Source: Streptomyces bathyalis
GTDB taxonomy: Bacteria; Actinomycetota; Actinomycetes; Streptomycetales; Streptomycetaceae
NCBI RefSeq assembly: GCF_015910445.1
Contig: NZ_CP048882.1
Location: forward strand, 2,914,001 to 2,978,000
DNA length: 64,000 nt
Direction: 5' to 3'
Of the stretch, positions 36,606 through 45,393 are shown one piece after another. The translations under genes were made by a program, and so were the position numbers. The notes below the pieces were generated by a model. It made no database searches and had not been told where the DNA came from. It saw nothing but the letters and a program-made list of their open reading frames with translations. The first letter of the stretch is position 1; the number at the start of each line of letters is the position of its first letter.

Positions 36606-38084
36606 TCAGGCTGACGACTCCTGGGCGGAGAGCGGCGTGGCGATGTCCTCGAGGGAACGCCGCTCGGCCGGTACTGCCAGGAACGCAGCCACCACACCGG
36701 CGATGCACATCAGGCCCGCACCGATCTGGAAGGCGAGGGTCGTGTCGGCGAGGACGCCGTTCTCGGTGAGCTCGGCGAAGATCAGCGGACCGGTGATGCC
36801 TCCCACCGCCGTGCCCAGCGCGTAGAAGAACGCGATGGCCATGGCACGGGTCTCCATCGGGAAGATCTCACTGACCGTGAGGTAGGCCGAACTCGCGCCC
36901 GCGGACGCGAAGAACAGCACGACGCTCCAGCAGGCGGTCAGTGTCGTCGCCGACAGATGACCACCGGCGAACAGCGCCGCCGTGCCGAACAGCAGCGCCC
37001 CGGACCCGATATAGGTGCCGGAGATCATTATCCGGCGCCCCACGGTGTCGAAGAGCGGACCGAGGAGAATCGGGCCGAGGAGATTGCCGATCGCGATGGC
37101 TACGAAGTAGTAACCCGTGGCACCGGCAGGCACCTCGTAGAAGGCCGCGAGAATGGCACCGAACCCGAAAGTGACGGCGTTGTACAGAAATGCCTGACCG
37201 ACGAAGAGCGAAAGCCCCAGAAACGCACGGGAACGGTACTTGGAGAAGACCGTACGCGCGATCATCCCGAAACCGACGGCCTGACGCTGATTGATGACCA
37301 TCTCTCCGGCGGGCTCGGGCAAGCTGCCCTCGCCGTGCTGGGCGATGCAGCGTGCCTCCGCATCCTTCACGATTTCTTCGGCCTCGTCGCCGCGTCCATG
37401 GATGAACAACCACCGTGGACTCTCCGGCACATTCCGCCGCACCACCAGGATGACCAGGCCGAGGACGACACCGAAGGCGAACGTCAGGCGCCAGCCGACG
37501 TCCTTCGCGAAGATGTCCGTGTCGAGCATGGGGATCGAGAGCATGGCTCCGGCGGCGGCTCCGAGCCAGAAGCTGCCGTTGATCATCAGGTCGACGCGGC
37601 CCCGATAGTACGAGGGGATGAGCTCGTCGATCGCGGAGTTGATGGCCGCGTACTCGCCTCCGATGCCGAATCCCGTGAGGAAACGGCACACGAAGAACCA
37701 CCAGCTGTCGAACGACAGGCCGGTCAGAGCGGTCGCCGCGAGGTAGACGGCGAGCGTGATCAGGAAGAGCTTCTTACGTCCGTAACGGTCGGTCAGCCAA
37801 CCGAAATACAGCGCACCGAGACACGCCCCCGCCACGTACAGAGCGGCGCCCAGTCCCGTGACCTGGGCCGAGGTGATGGCCAGTCCGCTCCCGGGCTCGG
37901 ACAGCCGCCCGGCGATGTTGCCGACGAGCGTGACCTCCATCCCGTCGAGGATCCACACCGTCCCGAGGCCGATCACGATCATCCAGTGCCAGCGCGACCA
38001 GGGCAGTCTGTCGAGGCGGGCCGGTACTGCCGTTCTGACTGTGCCCGATGAAAGCGTCCCGCTGCTTCCACCTTCAACTGCCAT
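36606..38084 (-). CDS. MFS transporter (sugar/aromatic-acid porter type)
   Basis: A 492-residue major facilitator with 12 predicted helices. The loop 2-3 motif GWLTDRYGRKKLFLI, RFLTGFGIGGEYAAINSAIDELIP at helix 4-5, RRNVPESPRWLF in the central loop and FDTVGRRIMI in the repeated loop 8-9 motif fit the metabolite:H+ symporter/sugar porter groups. A 55-residue cytoplasmic central loop contains GRGDEAEEIVKDAEA. No catabolic genes adjoin it, so the substrate is unknown. The marR/SDR pair is convergent and not obviously linked. Confidence 0.9.
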   Translation of the reverse strand: MAVEGGSSGTLSSGTVRTAVPARLDRLPWSRWHWMIVIGLGTVWILDGMEVTLVGNIAGRLSEPGSGLAITSAQVTGLGAALYVAGACLGALYFGWLTDRYGRKKLFLITLAVYLAATALTGLSFDSWWFFVCRFLTGFGIGGEYAAINSAIDELIPSYYRGRVDLMINGSFWLGAAAGAMLSIPMLDTDIFAKDVGWRLTFAFGVVLGLVILVVRRNVPESPRWLFIHGRGDEAEEIVKDAEARCIAQHGEGSLPEPAGEMVINQRQAVGFGMIARTVFSKYRSRAFLGLSLFVGQAFLYNAVTFGFGAILAAFYEVPAGATGYYFVAIAIGNLLGPILLGPLFDTVGRRIMISGTYIGSGALLFGTAALFAGGHLSATTLTACWSVVLFFASAGASSAYLTVSEIFPMETRAMAIAFFYALGTAVGGITGPLIFAELTENGVLADTTLAFQIGAGLMCIAGVVAAFLAVPAERRSLEDIATPLSAQESSA

Positions 38085-38511
38085 TGCATACTCCGTCTGA
38101 ATTGTTCACTGTTTTCAGGTCATGCCGCTCGCCCCCTGCCGTCAGAAGACGAGCTCAACCGGCATGCCTGGCCGCACAGTTAACACGCTCGGTCAACCGG
38201 GGAAGTGCCGTATCGAAACACAGGTCCGGACGGCTTTCGGCGCAAGTCACGGGCGCCTGACGGCACTTCACCCATGGCGGAACATCCCGGACGGGGAATC
38301 AGACTCCAAGGACCCTTCGAAATCAGATTGAAACCATCCGGGAGGGGCTCAGGGAATTGGCATATGCCCCGCACCGATTGGGGTCCGATGGATATGGAAA
38401 CGGCGGGCGGAACCGCGTGACTCGGGCTCGTCCCGGCGCACGCCGCATCCCCTCGGCAAGCCCCGGCGGGACGGCCGGAGAGGCACTGGCACCGGCACGG
38501 CACCCTCGACG
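38085..38511. other. Intergenic region upstream of the MFS gene
   Basis: About 430 bases with no credible gene. It carries the MFS promoter region (AT-richer stretch around 38095-38120). I see no strong hairpin, repeat or palindromic operator. Confidence 0.5.
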
Positions 38512-38523
38512 ATGCTGCCGCCC

Positions 38524-39003
38524 ATGAACTGGATACCGCTGCTGTCCACACTGTCCGGCGCCGTGATCGGCATCGCCGCCACCGTGATCGCCGACCGCAA
38601 CCGATGGCGCCGGGAGGAGAACCGGCACGCGCTGGAGGTGCGACGTGAGGCGTACACGGAGTACGTCACCGCACTCAAGGCAGCCGGTGAGGACATACGG
38701 GCCGTCGCTCTGGGCGATCACATGAGCGGGTCGGCACGTGAGGCCGCCGTACGCGAGGCCTTCCGCGGCACCGGGCTCTACACGGCGAGCGAACGCCTCT
38801 GGCTCGTGGGCCCGCAGCACGTCGTGGCCGCCGGGAACGAGGCCTTCCACAGCCTGCGCCGCCTGCGCGACGCCTACGCCGGTGGCGCGACCGTCGGATC
38901 CGACGAGGACGCGCCCCTCATCGCACAGCGCCGCACGGCGATGGCCCTGATGCGCAACCGCATGCGCGAGGACCTGGGCGTCGGACCCCTGGAGCTCGAC
39001 TGA
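38524..39003 (+). CDS. Small membrane-anchored hypothetical protein
   Basis: A 159-residue protein of unknown function. A single N-terminal helix (IPLLSTLSGAVIGIAATVIA, about 3-22) is followed by a basic segment DRNRWRREENRHALEVRREAY and an all-helical cytoplasmic region ending MALMRNRMREDLGV. This build is common in Streptomyces. An ATG four codons earlier (38512) is an equally possible start. Same direction as, but not obviously linked to, the thioesterase gene. Confidence 0.7.
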   Translation: MNWIPLLSTLSGAVIGIAATVIADRNRWRREENRHALEVRREAYTEYVTALKAAGEDIRAVALGDHMSGSAREAAVREAFRGTGLYTASERLWLVGPQHVVAAGNEAFHSLRRLRDAYAGGATVGSDEDAPLIAQRRTAMALMRNRMREDLGVGPLELD

Positions 39004-39166
39004 CGCCGGGGCCGGGAGCCGCACGCACCTCGGTGCCATGATGATCGCCGGTGGCGGGAGTCGCCCCGTCGAACGCCCGGCAGGACGCAGAGCCGGCGCA
39101 CCCGCCCAAAGCAGCGCTCCACGCCCGTGTGCGGGACCGGCAGCGAACACCGCTCAAGGAGAGCTC

Positions 39167-39619
39167 GTGGAAGAAGTGGAAGAAGACGCGCAGCACGAAC
39201 AGGCAAGCCCCGAGGTGCAGAAGCGCATTCAGGAGAGCTTCGACCGGCAAGGGCTGATGGGCCACCTCGGAGCCCGCATATCCCACATCGGACCGGGGCG
39301 CGTGCACATCGTCCTGCCCGGGCGGCCCGAAGTCACCCAGCAGGACGGCTACTTCCACGCGGGAGCCACCAGCGCCGTCGCCGACACCGCCGGCGGCTAC
39401 GCGGCCTTCACCCTCTTCCCCGAGGACACCGCGGTGCTCACCGTCGAGTACAAGGTCAATCTCCTGGCACCCGCCGTCGGCGAGTACATCGAGGCGGTGG
39501 GCACGGTGCTGAAGCCGGGCCGCACCCTGACCGTCTGCCGGCTGGAAGTCTTCTCCGTCAAGGACGATCAGCGGAAGCTCGTCGCCACCGGCCAGCAGAC
39601 GTTGATCTGCGTGAGCTGA
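39167..39619 (+). CDS. PaaI family thioesterase
   Basis: A 150-residue hotdog protein. HIVLPGRPEVTQQDGYFHAG and TSAVADTAGGYAAFTLFP carry the PaaI-type active-site Asp/Gly and HxG motif. VEYKVNLLAPAVGEYIEAVG follows. Such enzymes hydrolyse acyl- or aryl-CoA thioesters. The GTG at 39167 is preceded by AAGGAG at six bases, so I prefer it to the earlier in-frame ATG at 39038. It is followed after 50 bases by the metallo-hydrolase in the same direction. Confidence 0.88.
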   Translation: MEEVEEDAQHEQASPEVQKRIQESFDRQGLMGHLGARISHIGPGRVHIVLPGRPEVTQQDGYFHAGATSAVADTAGGYAAFTLFPEDTAVLTVEYKVNLLAPAVGEYIEAVGTVLKPGRTLTVCRLEVFSVKDDQRKLVATGQQTLICVS

Positions 39620-39669
39620 CCAGAGATGACCGGCACCCCCGGCACCGCCGTCACGTAAGGAGGCCCCTG

Positions 39670-40674
39670 ATGAACGACGCCCCCGAAGGGCTCCCGGCCT
39701 GGGTGACCTGGCAGCGCCGGCCGTTCCCCGACGCCAACCTGCTCCTGCTGCACGGGCGCCAACCGGCCCTCGTCGACAGCGGGTTCGTCGGCCACGCGGA
39801 GGAGACGGCCGCCTGGGTGCGCGCGCACGCGGGGCATCTGACACGGGTCGTGAACACCCATTGGCACTCCGACCACGTCGGCGGGAACGCCCTTCTGCAG
39901 GCCGGAGGTGCCGGCATCGCGGCCAGCGCCCCCGACGCCCACGCCGTCGCCCGGCGCGACGCGGGCTGCTGCGTGGCCGAGTATCTCGACCAGCCGGTCG
40001 CCCCGTACACCGTCGACGAGCCGCTGGAGGACGGGCAGGTCCTGCGGCTCGGGGACGCCGACTGGGAGGTCGTGCGCACGCCCGGGCACACGCCCGGCCA
40101 TCTCTCGCTCTGGCAGCCCGAGGAGCGGCTGCTCGTGGCCGGAGACGCGCTCTCGGACTACGACGTGGGCTGGGTGAACCTCGCCCTCGACGGGCCCGAC
40201 GCGGCGGCCACGGCCCTCGACTCCCTGCACCGGCTGGCCGGCTTGGCCCCGCGCGTGCTGCTGCCCTCGCACGGTCCGATCCCCACCGACCCCTCCGCGG
40301 CCTTCACCTCCGCGCTGCGTCGCGCCCGGCGTCTGGTCGACGATCCGGACGGAGCGGTCTGGTACGGCGCCCGGCGGATCTTCGCGTTCGCCCTGATGAT
40401 CCGCGACGGGATCCCCGCCGACGAGGTCGAGCCGTATCTGCACGCACGGGCCTGGCTCACGGACGCGGCACGGCAGTTGGGCAGGTCCCCGGAAGCGCTC
40501 TCGGCCGAGCTGGTCGACACCATGCTCCGCAGCGGCGCCGTCGTCCACCGCGACGGGCTGCTGCGCGCAGCCGCGGAACACACGCCGGTCGCGCCGGAAA
40601 CGCTGCGAGTGCCGTACCCGCGCGCATGGCCCACGCCCGCGTCCCCCGTGACGGGAGTCGCGGAACCGCAGTGA
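39670..40674 (+). CDS. Metallo-beta-lactamase-fold hydrolase
   Basis: A 334-residue MBL-fold protein. The metal motif THWHSDHVGGNAL (HxHxDH) is intact. TPGHTPGHLSLW, LLVAGDALSDYDVGW and LLPSHGP provide the later His/Asp ligands. A C-terminal helical part of about 100 residues (DEVEPYLHARAWLTDAA) resembles that of LACTB2-like and hydroxyacylglutathione-hydrolase-like enzymes. TAAGGAGG precedes the ATG. It is probably co-transcribed with the thioesterase. Confidence 0.9.
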   Translation: MNDAPEGLPAWVTWQRRPFPDANLLLLHGRQPALVDSGFVGHAEETAAWVRAHAGHLTRVVNTHWHSDHVGGNALLQAGGAGIAASAPDAHAVARRDAGCCVAEYLDQPVAPYTVDEPLEDGQVLRLGDADWEVVRTPGHTPGHLSLWQPEERLLVAGDALSDYDVGWVNLALDGPDAAATALDSLHRLAGLAPRVLLPSHGPIPTDPSAAFTSALRRARRLVDDPDGAVWYGARRIFAFALMIRDGIPADEVEPYLHARAWLTDAARQLGRSPEALSAELVDTMLRSGAVVHRDGLLRAAAEHTPVAPETLRVPYPRAWPTPASPVTGVAEPQ

Positions 40675-40732
40675 CCCGGGCGCCCCACGAGGGAACCCCG
40701 TGACCCGGGCGCCCCGCGAGTCAGGAGCCCGA
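40671..40732. repeat. Imperfect tandem duplication over the MBL gene stop codon
   Basis: GTGACCCGGGCGCCCCACGAG is repeated about 30 bases on as GTGACCCGGGCGCCCCGCGAG. The first copy contains the hydrolase stop codon. The following 220 bases to the next gene hold nothing recognisable. Confidence 0.6.
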
Positions 40733-40953
40733 ACGGCGTTCCGCGCCCCCGCCGTTGGCCGGGCGCCCGCTTCGTCCCGTATCGCGAACCGCCCACGCGT
40801 ACGCACAGGACCACATAGGCGCGGAGCGGGCGATGCGGCCCACCAGGCGTGTTCGCGCAGGGACTTGGAACGGGCGCAACTCAGTAGTAGGTTTCGCCGG
40901 TCCACCCCCCCACGGGCACGGGCCCTGCGCCCGCGCGAGCGAAGAGGTTCCAC

Positions 40954-42309
40954 GTGAAGCGTGTTACTAGCCGCGCCAAGATCTCCATAATCGGCATATC
41001 CGGCTTGCTGGTCGCGGGCATCGCGGTACCGAGCGCGTTCGGCACCACAGAGGACCCGAACGGTCCCTCCGCGGACAACGACCGAAGACGCGGTGCCGAA
41101 CTCTCCGTCACAGCAGGCGGATCCGAGTCCGCGGCGATCAGCCGTCCCTCGGACAGGCGGGGACCCAACACCCTGAAGACCAAGAGCGTCACGCTCACCT
41201 CCTACGACGCCGAGGACGGCCGGGCCGTTCTCACCCGGAAGACCCGGGGCGGCGGTGCCGGCGCCGTCGACGTCCGCGAAGGCGATGTGATCGCCAGCCC
41301 GCCCACCAAGTCGGCCCCCGCGGGCGCACTCGTCAAGGTCAAGGACGTAGCGTCCAGCGACGACGGGAAGACCGAGATCCGCACCTCCCGGGCCAACCTC
41401 ACGGAGGTCTTCGGCGGCGCGAAGGCCGATGGGAAGGTCCCGGTCTCGCCCTCGGCGTGGAAGGTCGATCCGCTGGTCAAGGGACTCGACGTCGAGCGGG
41501 GCGCGGCGAAGGCCGGGCGCGATGCCAACGGCGACAACCTGCACCTCGACTTCGACACCCCGCTGCCCGACGGGGACGAGTCGGACCAGGTGCCCCCGAC
41601 CCAGGTGGGCGGCTACCTCGACTTCTCACCGAAGGTGGACTTCTCCTACGACGGGCACGGCTCTTCCGACCCCGCCGAGGCGACGGCCTCCATCGGTGTC
41701 GGAGGGGACTACAAGGCCGGCTGGAGCGTCAAGGGCACCGTCGCGGAGCCCGATCTATCACGTCGCATCCCCGTGGCCGAGGTCAAGGCCCATCCCGTGA
41801 TCATGGTCGGTCCTGTGCCGGTCGTCGTCACGGTGAAGCTGACGCTCGTACTGAAGGTGCAGGCGAACGGCCGGATACAGGTCGACGTCCAGAAGGACGT
41901 CAACGGAACGGTGAAGGTCGGCACGCGGTACGCCAAGGACTCCGGCTGGGAGTCCGACAACCAGGCCGACGGCACGACCCTTCCCGGCGGCAGGGCCGAC
42001 GTCTCCGGCGAGGGCGAACTGCGCACCGCGCTCGGCCCCGAGGCGGACGTCAGCCTCTACGACACGGTGGGCGTGACCGCCTTCCTCGGGCCGTACCTGA
42101 GGGCCACCGCCCAGTTCTCACAGCAGACGCCGGGCGGCGCCGACGGACGCGGCGCGTGGCAGCTCCACGGGGGCCTGACCCTGGAGAGCTCCCTCTACGC
42201 GCAACTGCCGTTCGTGATCATCGGCAACCGCCCGTCCAAGCGCATCGACTTCCCGCCCATCACCCGCGAATGGTTCATCACGAAGGGCGAGTTCCCGGCC
42301 GCTTCCTGA
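40954..42309 (+). CDS. Secreted hypothetical protein, beta-rich
   Basis: A 451-residue exported protein that I cannot name. The signal peptide is MKRVTSRAKISIIGISGLLV followed by AGIAVPSAFG (cleavage near residue 30). The mature part is rich in Asp/Gly/Val/Thr with alternating polar and hydrophobic residues (VVVTVKLTLVLKVQANGRIQ), suggesting beta structure. SPKVDFSYDGHGSSDP and ASIGVGGDYKAGWSVKG look like sheet-forming segments. Related proteins occur across Streptomyces without known function. Confidence 0.75.
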   Translation: MKRVTSRAKISIIGISGLLVAGIAVPSAFGTTEDPNGPSADNDRRRGAELSVTAGGSESAAISRPSDRRGPNTLKTKSVTLTSYDAEDGRAVLTRKTRGGGAGAVDVREGDVIASPPTKSAPAGALVKVKDVASSDDGKTEIRTSRANLTEVFGGAKADGKVPVSPSAWKVDPLVKGLDVERGAAKAGRDANGDNLHLDFDTPLPDGDESDQVPPTQVGGYLDFSPKVDFSYDGHGSSDPAEATASIGVGGDYKAGWSVKGTVAEPDLSRRIPVAEVKAHPVIMVGPVPVVVTVKLTLVLKVQANGRIQVDVQKDVNGTVKVGTRYAKDSGWESDNQADGTTLPGGRADVSGEGELRTALGPEADVSLYDTVGVTAFLGPYLRATAQFSQQTPGGADGRGAWQLHGGLTLESSLYAQLPFVIIGNRPSKRIDFPPITREWFITKGEFPAAS

Positions 42310-42346
42310 ATGCCGAGCGGACCGTGGGAGTGGCCCGCCGCTGGAA

Positions 42347-42371
42347 CTTGATCCACAGCCGATGGATCAAG
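42347..42371. terminator. AT-containing hairpin shared by two convergent gene ends
   Basis: Perfect arms CTTGATCCA and TGGATCAAG around a seven-base loop. The right arm includes the stop codon region of the methyltransferase gene. Unusually low GC for a terminator in this genome. Confidence 0.5.
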
Positions 42372-43098
42372 ATCGGTCCCGGCGGCGGGCCAGGACCAGG
42401 CGGCAGCGCGGGCTGCCGTCCGGCCGGCGGCCGAGGCGCTCCAGGGGGACGGTGTTGACCGTGAAGCCCGCGTCGAGCAGGTCGCGGCTCACCTCCGGGA
42501 GGCGGAACCTCCGGTAGTACATGACGAAGCGGGGGTGCCAGAGCGCGTTGCGCACCCGCATCGCGGTGTCGAATCCCCACAGTGTCCAGTACTGGCGCGA
42601 ACCGACAGGGGGCGGCGCCGCGACGGGGAAGGCGAACAGGCCGCCGGGACGCAGAGCGGCGTGGACCTGCGCGAACAGCGTGGGCCGCTCGTGCGGCAGG
42701 AAGTGGCCGAACGCCCCGAAGCTGACCGCCAGGTCGAAGGCATCGCGGGCGGGCAGCGCGCGGGCGTCGGCCCGCACCCACTCAGCGTCGGGCACCGCAC
42801 GGCGGGCCTCGGCGAGCATGCCCTCGCTGAAGTCGATCCCGGTGACGGGGCCCGTGCACACCCGCCGCAGCACCCGGTCGACGCCGAGCCCGGTGCCGCA
42901 GCAGAGGTCGAGCCCCGCCCCGAAGGGGCCGAGCGGGCGCAGCGCGCGAGCGGTGGCGTCCAGGACTTCGTCCGGGGTCCGGAACGGGGTGGCGTGGAAC
43001 TTCGGCGCGAGCAGGTCGTAGCCGCGCTGCGTGGAGGACAGCGCCTGGCGGGCCAGCTCGGCGAGGCCCGGTCCCTCCCGGGAGATGAACAGCGTCAC
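42367..43098 (-). CDS. Class I SAM-dependent methyltransferase
   Basis: A 243-residue methyltransferase. The glycine-rich motif I is FGAGLDLCCGTGLGVDRVLR, motif II TGIDFSEGMLAEARR, with DLAVSFGAFGHF as the post-II substrate-side strand. The N-terminus (YDLLAPKFHATPFRTPDEVL) and a C-terminal basic tail are variable. Small-molecule substrate unknown. Single gene. Confidence 0.88.
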   Translation of the reverse strand: MTLFISREGPGLAELARQALSSTQRGYDLLAPKFHATPFRTPDEVLDATARALRPLGPFGAGLDLCCGTGLGVDRVLRRVCTGPVTGIDFSEGMLAEARRAVPDAEWVRADARALPARDAFDLAVSFGAFGHFLPHERPTLFAQVHAALRPGGLFAFPVAAPPPVGSRQYWTLWGFDTAMRVRNALWHPRFVMYYRRFRLPEVSRDLLDAGFTVNTVPLERLGRRPDGSPRCRLVLARRRDRS

Positions 43099-43169
43099 GC
43101 CCTCACGCTAGCCCGCGCTTCGCGCGCCGGGTCACGCGCCCGGGTCGGGGACGACCAGGACGACGTCGG

Positions 43170-43808
43170 TCACTGCGCGTGGGGCAGCGCGTCGTAGTCC
43201 ACCAGACCCGTCTCCTCCACCACTGCGATGTGGTCGAGGACGATCGTGTTGGCCCTGGTCGCCAAGGAACGGACCATCGAATTGCGGGTCTGGTCGCGCA
43301 CGAGGCTCAAGAGGTTCAAGGTTCCGCCGTCCTGCTTCCGCAGATGGTTGACGAGGACCTCGTCGAGCTTCTCGCCCCTGGCCTTGTCGATGTCGTCCAG
43401 GTACTTCTGCTGTGCGGCCGTCGGCCGGTTCGGCAGCGTCACCCTCAACGCGCGAGAGGCCTGGATGACCCGCTTGTCCAACTCGGTGTCCCCGTCGACG
43501 ACATGGTCCCCGACGATCCGTACCGACCTCTTCGTGCTCTGCTCCCGTGCGGTGCGTCCGGCAGGCAGCTCCCACAGACCCGCGGCCCGCACATTGCGCA
43601 TGAAGTCGCGGTCCAGCGAGGTGAGCGGTCCGTATTCGGTCTTCCAGGTCCCCTTGCCGTCGTCGTGCCATCCGGATCTCGAGAGTGCGGCGGACCGGTT
43701 CCCGTCGAAGAAGTAGATGGGCACCAGCAGCGCGGCAAGGGTTGCGACGAGGCCGAGAACGACCAGCGCGGTGCCGGCCGCCCGCCCCGACGGCGCGGTG
43801 GAACTCAT
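43170..43808 (-). CDS. DUF4142 membrane-anchored protein
   Basis: A 212-residue protein with an N-terminal anchor/signal (AGTALVVLGLVATLAALLVP, about 11-30) and a helical external domain. LDRDFMRNVRAAGLWELPAG to VRIVGDHVVDGDTELDKRV and AQQKYLDDIDKARGEKLDEVLVNHL follow the DUF4142 pattern (ferritin-like four-helix bundle). The ATG at 43808 has GGGAAAAGGG upstream. Function in the family is undefined. Confidence 0.8.
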   Translation of the reverse strand: MSSTAPSGRAAGTALVVLGLVATLAALLVPIYFFDGNRSAALSRSGWHDDGKGTWKTEYGPLTSLDRDFMRNVRAAGLWELPAGRTAREQSTKRSVRIVGDHVVDGDTELDKRVIQASRALRVTLPNRPTAAQQKYLDDIDKARGEKLDEVLVNHLRKQDGGTLNLLSLVRDQTRNSMVRSLATRANTIVLDHIAVVEETGLVDYDALPHAQ

Positions 43809-44047
43809 CCCTTTTCCCCCTCCACACAATCCTCCGAGCGCGGTGGACAACAGCGGAGACTAATGGTGCGCGTGAGTTCGTGCTCGTGGAATCGTCCCGA
43901 TCTGACAAACCCTTTCGGCATACGCCGACAGTGCTGCCTCTGGTGAGACCTGGACTTCGGAAAGGCTCGTCGTCCCGACCGCAGGGCGGTTCTCGCGCTC
44001 GGAGCCCCGGGTCGATTCCGTCGCCCGATCACCGGCTCGGGGCGGCC

Positions 44048-44293
44048 TTATCGCAACGCCGCCCGCAGCACGCTCCCGTGGCCGGCCACCCACCGGTACG
44101 CGTCCTGCACGGACTCCACGGCCCCCTGGTCCCGCAGGCGCACCATTGCCGGGTCCCCGTCGGCGGCGCCGGTCTCGATGCCCCGCCGGCACCGGTCCTG
44201 CCACCACGGGATCGTGTCCACCAGCGTGTGCCGATCGGCCAGCCCGCCCGCACAAATCAGAAGTCCCCCGAAATCCCAAAGGTCTTCTTTGAC
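44048..44293 (-). pseudogene. Possible C-terminal gene fragment
   Basis: An 81-residue stretch beginning VKEDLWDFGGLLICAGGLAD and continuing TIPWWQDRCRRGIETGAADG looks like a conserved protein end, but no start or N-terminal domain is attached. It lies in a 670-base zone (43809-44477) that is otherwise empty. It may be the remnant of a transferred or truncated gene. I do not recognise the family. Confidence 0.3.
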
Positions 44294-44477
44294 CCCACTT
44301 GCTGAAAGGGCTTTGTGCTCTGTCCGAAATCCCGCCGGTGAATCGCGAGCCCGCCGGTTGAATGGTTCCGATGACGGCAATGCATGCGGATCAGGTCCGT
44401 GCGGAGCTGCTCGGGGCAGGGCGTGCCAGAACCGAGCAGGCGCGCGGCAACTGCCGCTTCGACGGCCACCAGTTGGC

Positions 44478-45146
44478 CTAGGTGGTGACCGCGGCGGCGG
44501 TTCCTGCGGAGATCGCTGCCATGGTTCGCATCACCGCGGTGTTCACCGCTTCCGCACCCCAGCTGTCCTGCTCCAGTTCCTTCGCACGCTCGTGGACCTT
44601 GCCCGACCACGGGATGGAGCGGTGCAGGCTCGTCAGGGTGCCGCTCGCGGAGAGCAGCCCCACGAGCGCCGCCGTACGGGCATCGGGCTCCACGTCGTCC
44701 ACCAGGACGGCACGCACCTTCTTGACCAGGGCCTTCTTGTGCCGGGTGTCAGCGAGCCTCATCGACGTCGCAGTGAAGACCCCCAGCCACTTCCTGCTTT
44801 CGCGGCGCAACATCCCTCGCTCGACGAGTCGTTGGAGGACGGGCTCGCGCAGTCCGGTGCCGATCTCGGCGAGGAGACCCTGTACACCGCGTACTCGCCT
44901 GGCGACCTTGTCGTGGGCGCTCCGGAGCATGGGGTCCGGCAGCGGGCCGCCGGAGGCGGCCCGCACCTTCAGGCCGGTCAGTCCCCTGTCGTTCCCATCG
45001 ACCTTGACGTGTCCGCCGAGACCGAGTTCGACCAGCACGGCGCCGCCCAGCGTGTAGTACAGGGTGCCCTCTCCCGCTATCACTCCCGACGTGTCGTCCA
45101 TCATCAGCAGCATCAGATCCTCGACGATGAGCAGCTCGTTCCGCAT
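44478..45146 (-). CDS. GPP34 family phosphoprotein
   Basis: A 222-residue GPP34 (GOLPH3/VPS74-like) protein. The start NELLIVEDLMLLMMDDTSGV, then LGGAVLVELGLGGHV and LVERGMLRRESRKWLGVF are the typical signature. AALVGLLSASGTL and VHERAKELEQDSWGAEAVNT follow. The eukaryotic homologue binds PI4P and Golgi enzymes. Streptomyces encode many paralogues of unknown role. The ATG has GGAGAAGAG upstream. Divergent from the MerR gene. Confidence 0.92.
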   Translation of the reverse strand: MRNELLIVEDLMLLMMDDTSGVIAGEGTLYYTLGGAVLVELGLGGHVKVDGNDRGLTGLKVRAASGGPLPDPMLRSAHDKVARRVRGVQGLLAEIGTGLREPVLQRLVERGMLRRESRKWLGVFTATSMRLADTRHKKALVKKVRAVLVDDVEPDARTAALVGLLSASGTLTSLHRSIPWSGKVHERAKELEQDSWGAEAVNTAVMRTMAAISAGTAAAVTT

Positions 45147-45393
45147 GGTCTCTTCTCCTGCCGTGGTCATGGGGTCGGGGTTGCGGCACGCGGGTGACGC
45201 CACCAGGAGCGCGTCCGCGAGCCGGACATGGTCGAACGCGTCGCCGCGGGTACCGGCGGTCGGGCGGCCGCCCGGGGGCTGCCACCGCTCACGACACACC
45301 GTGCCGCTGCGTCACAGTCAAGCGGTCCGTGACGACGAGCCGGCCGGCATGGGGCCTTGCCCGTGCCGCTACGGCATGGTGTGCACTGGTCGT

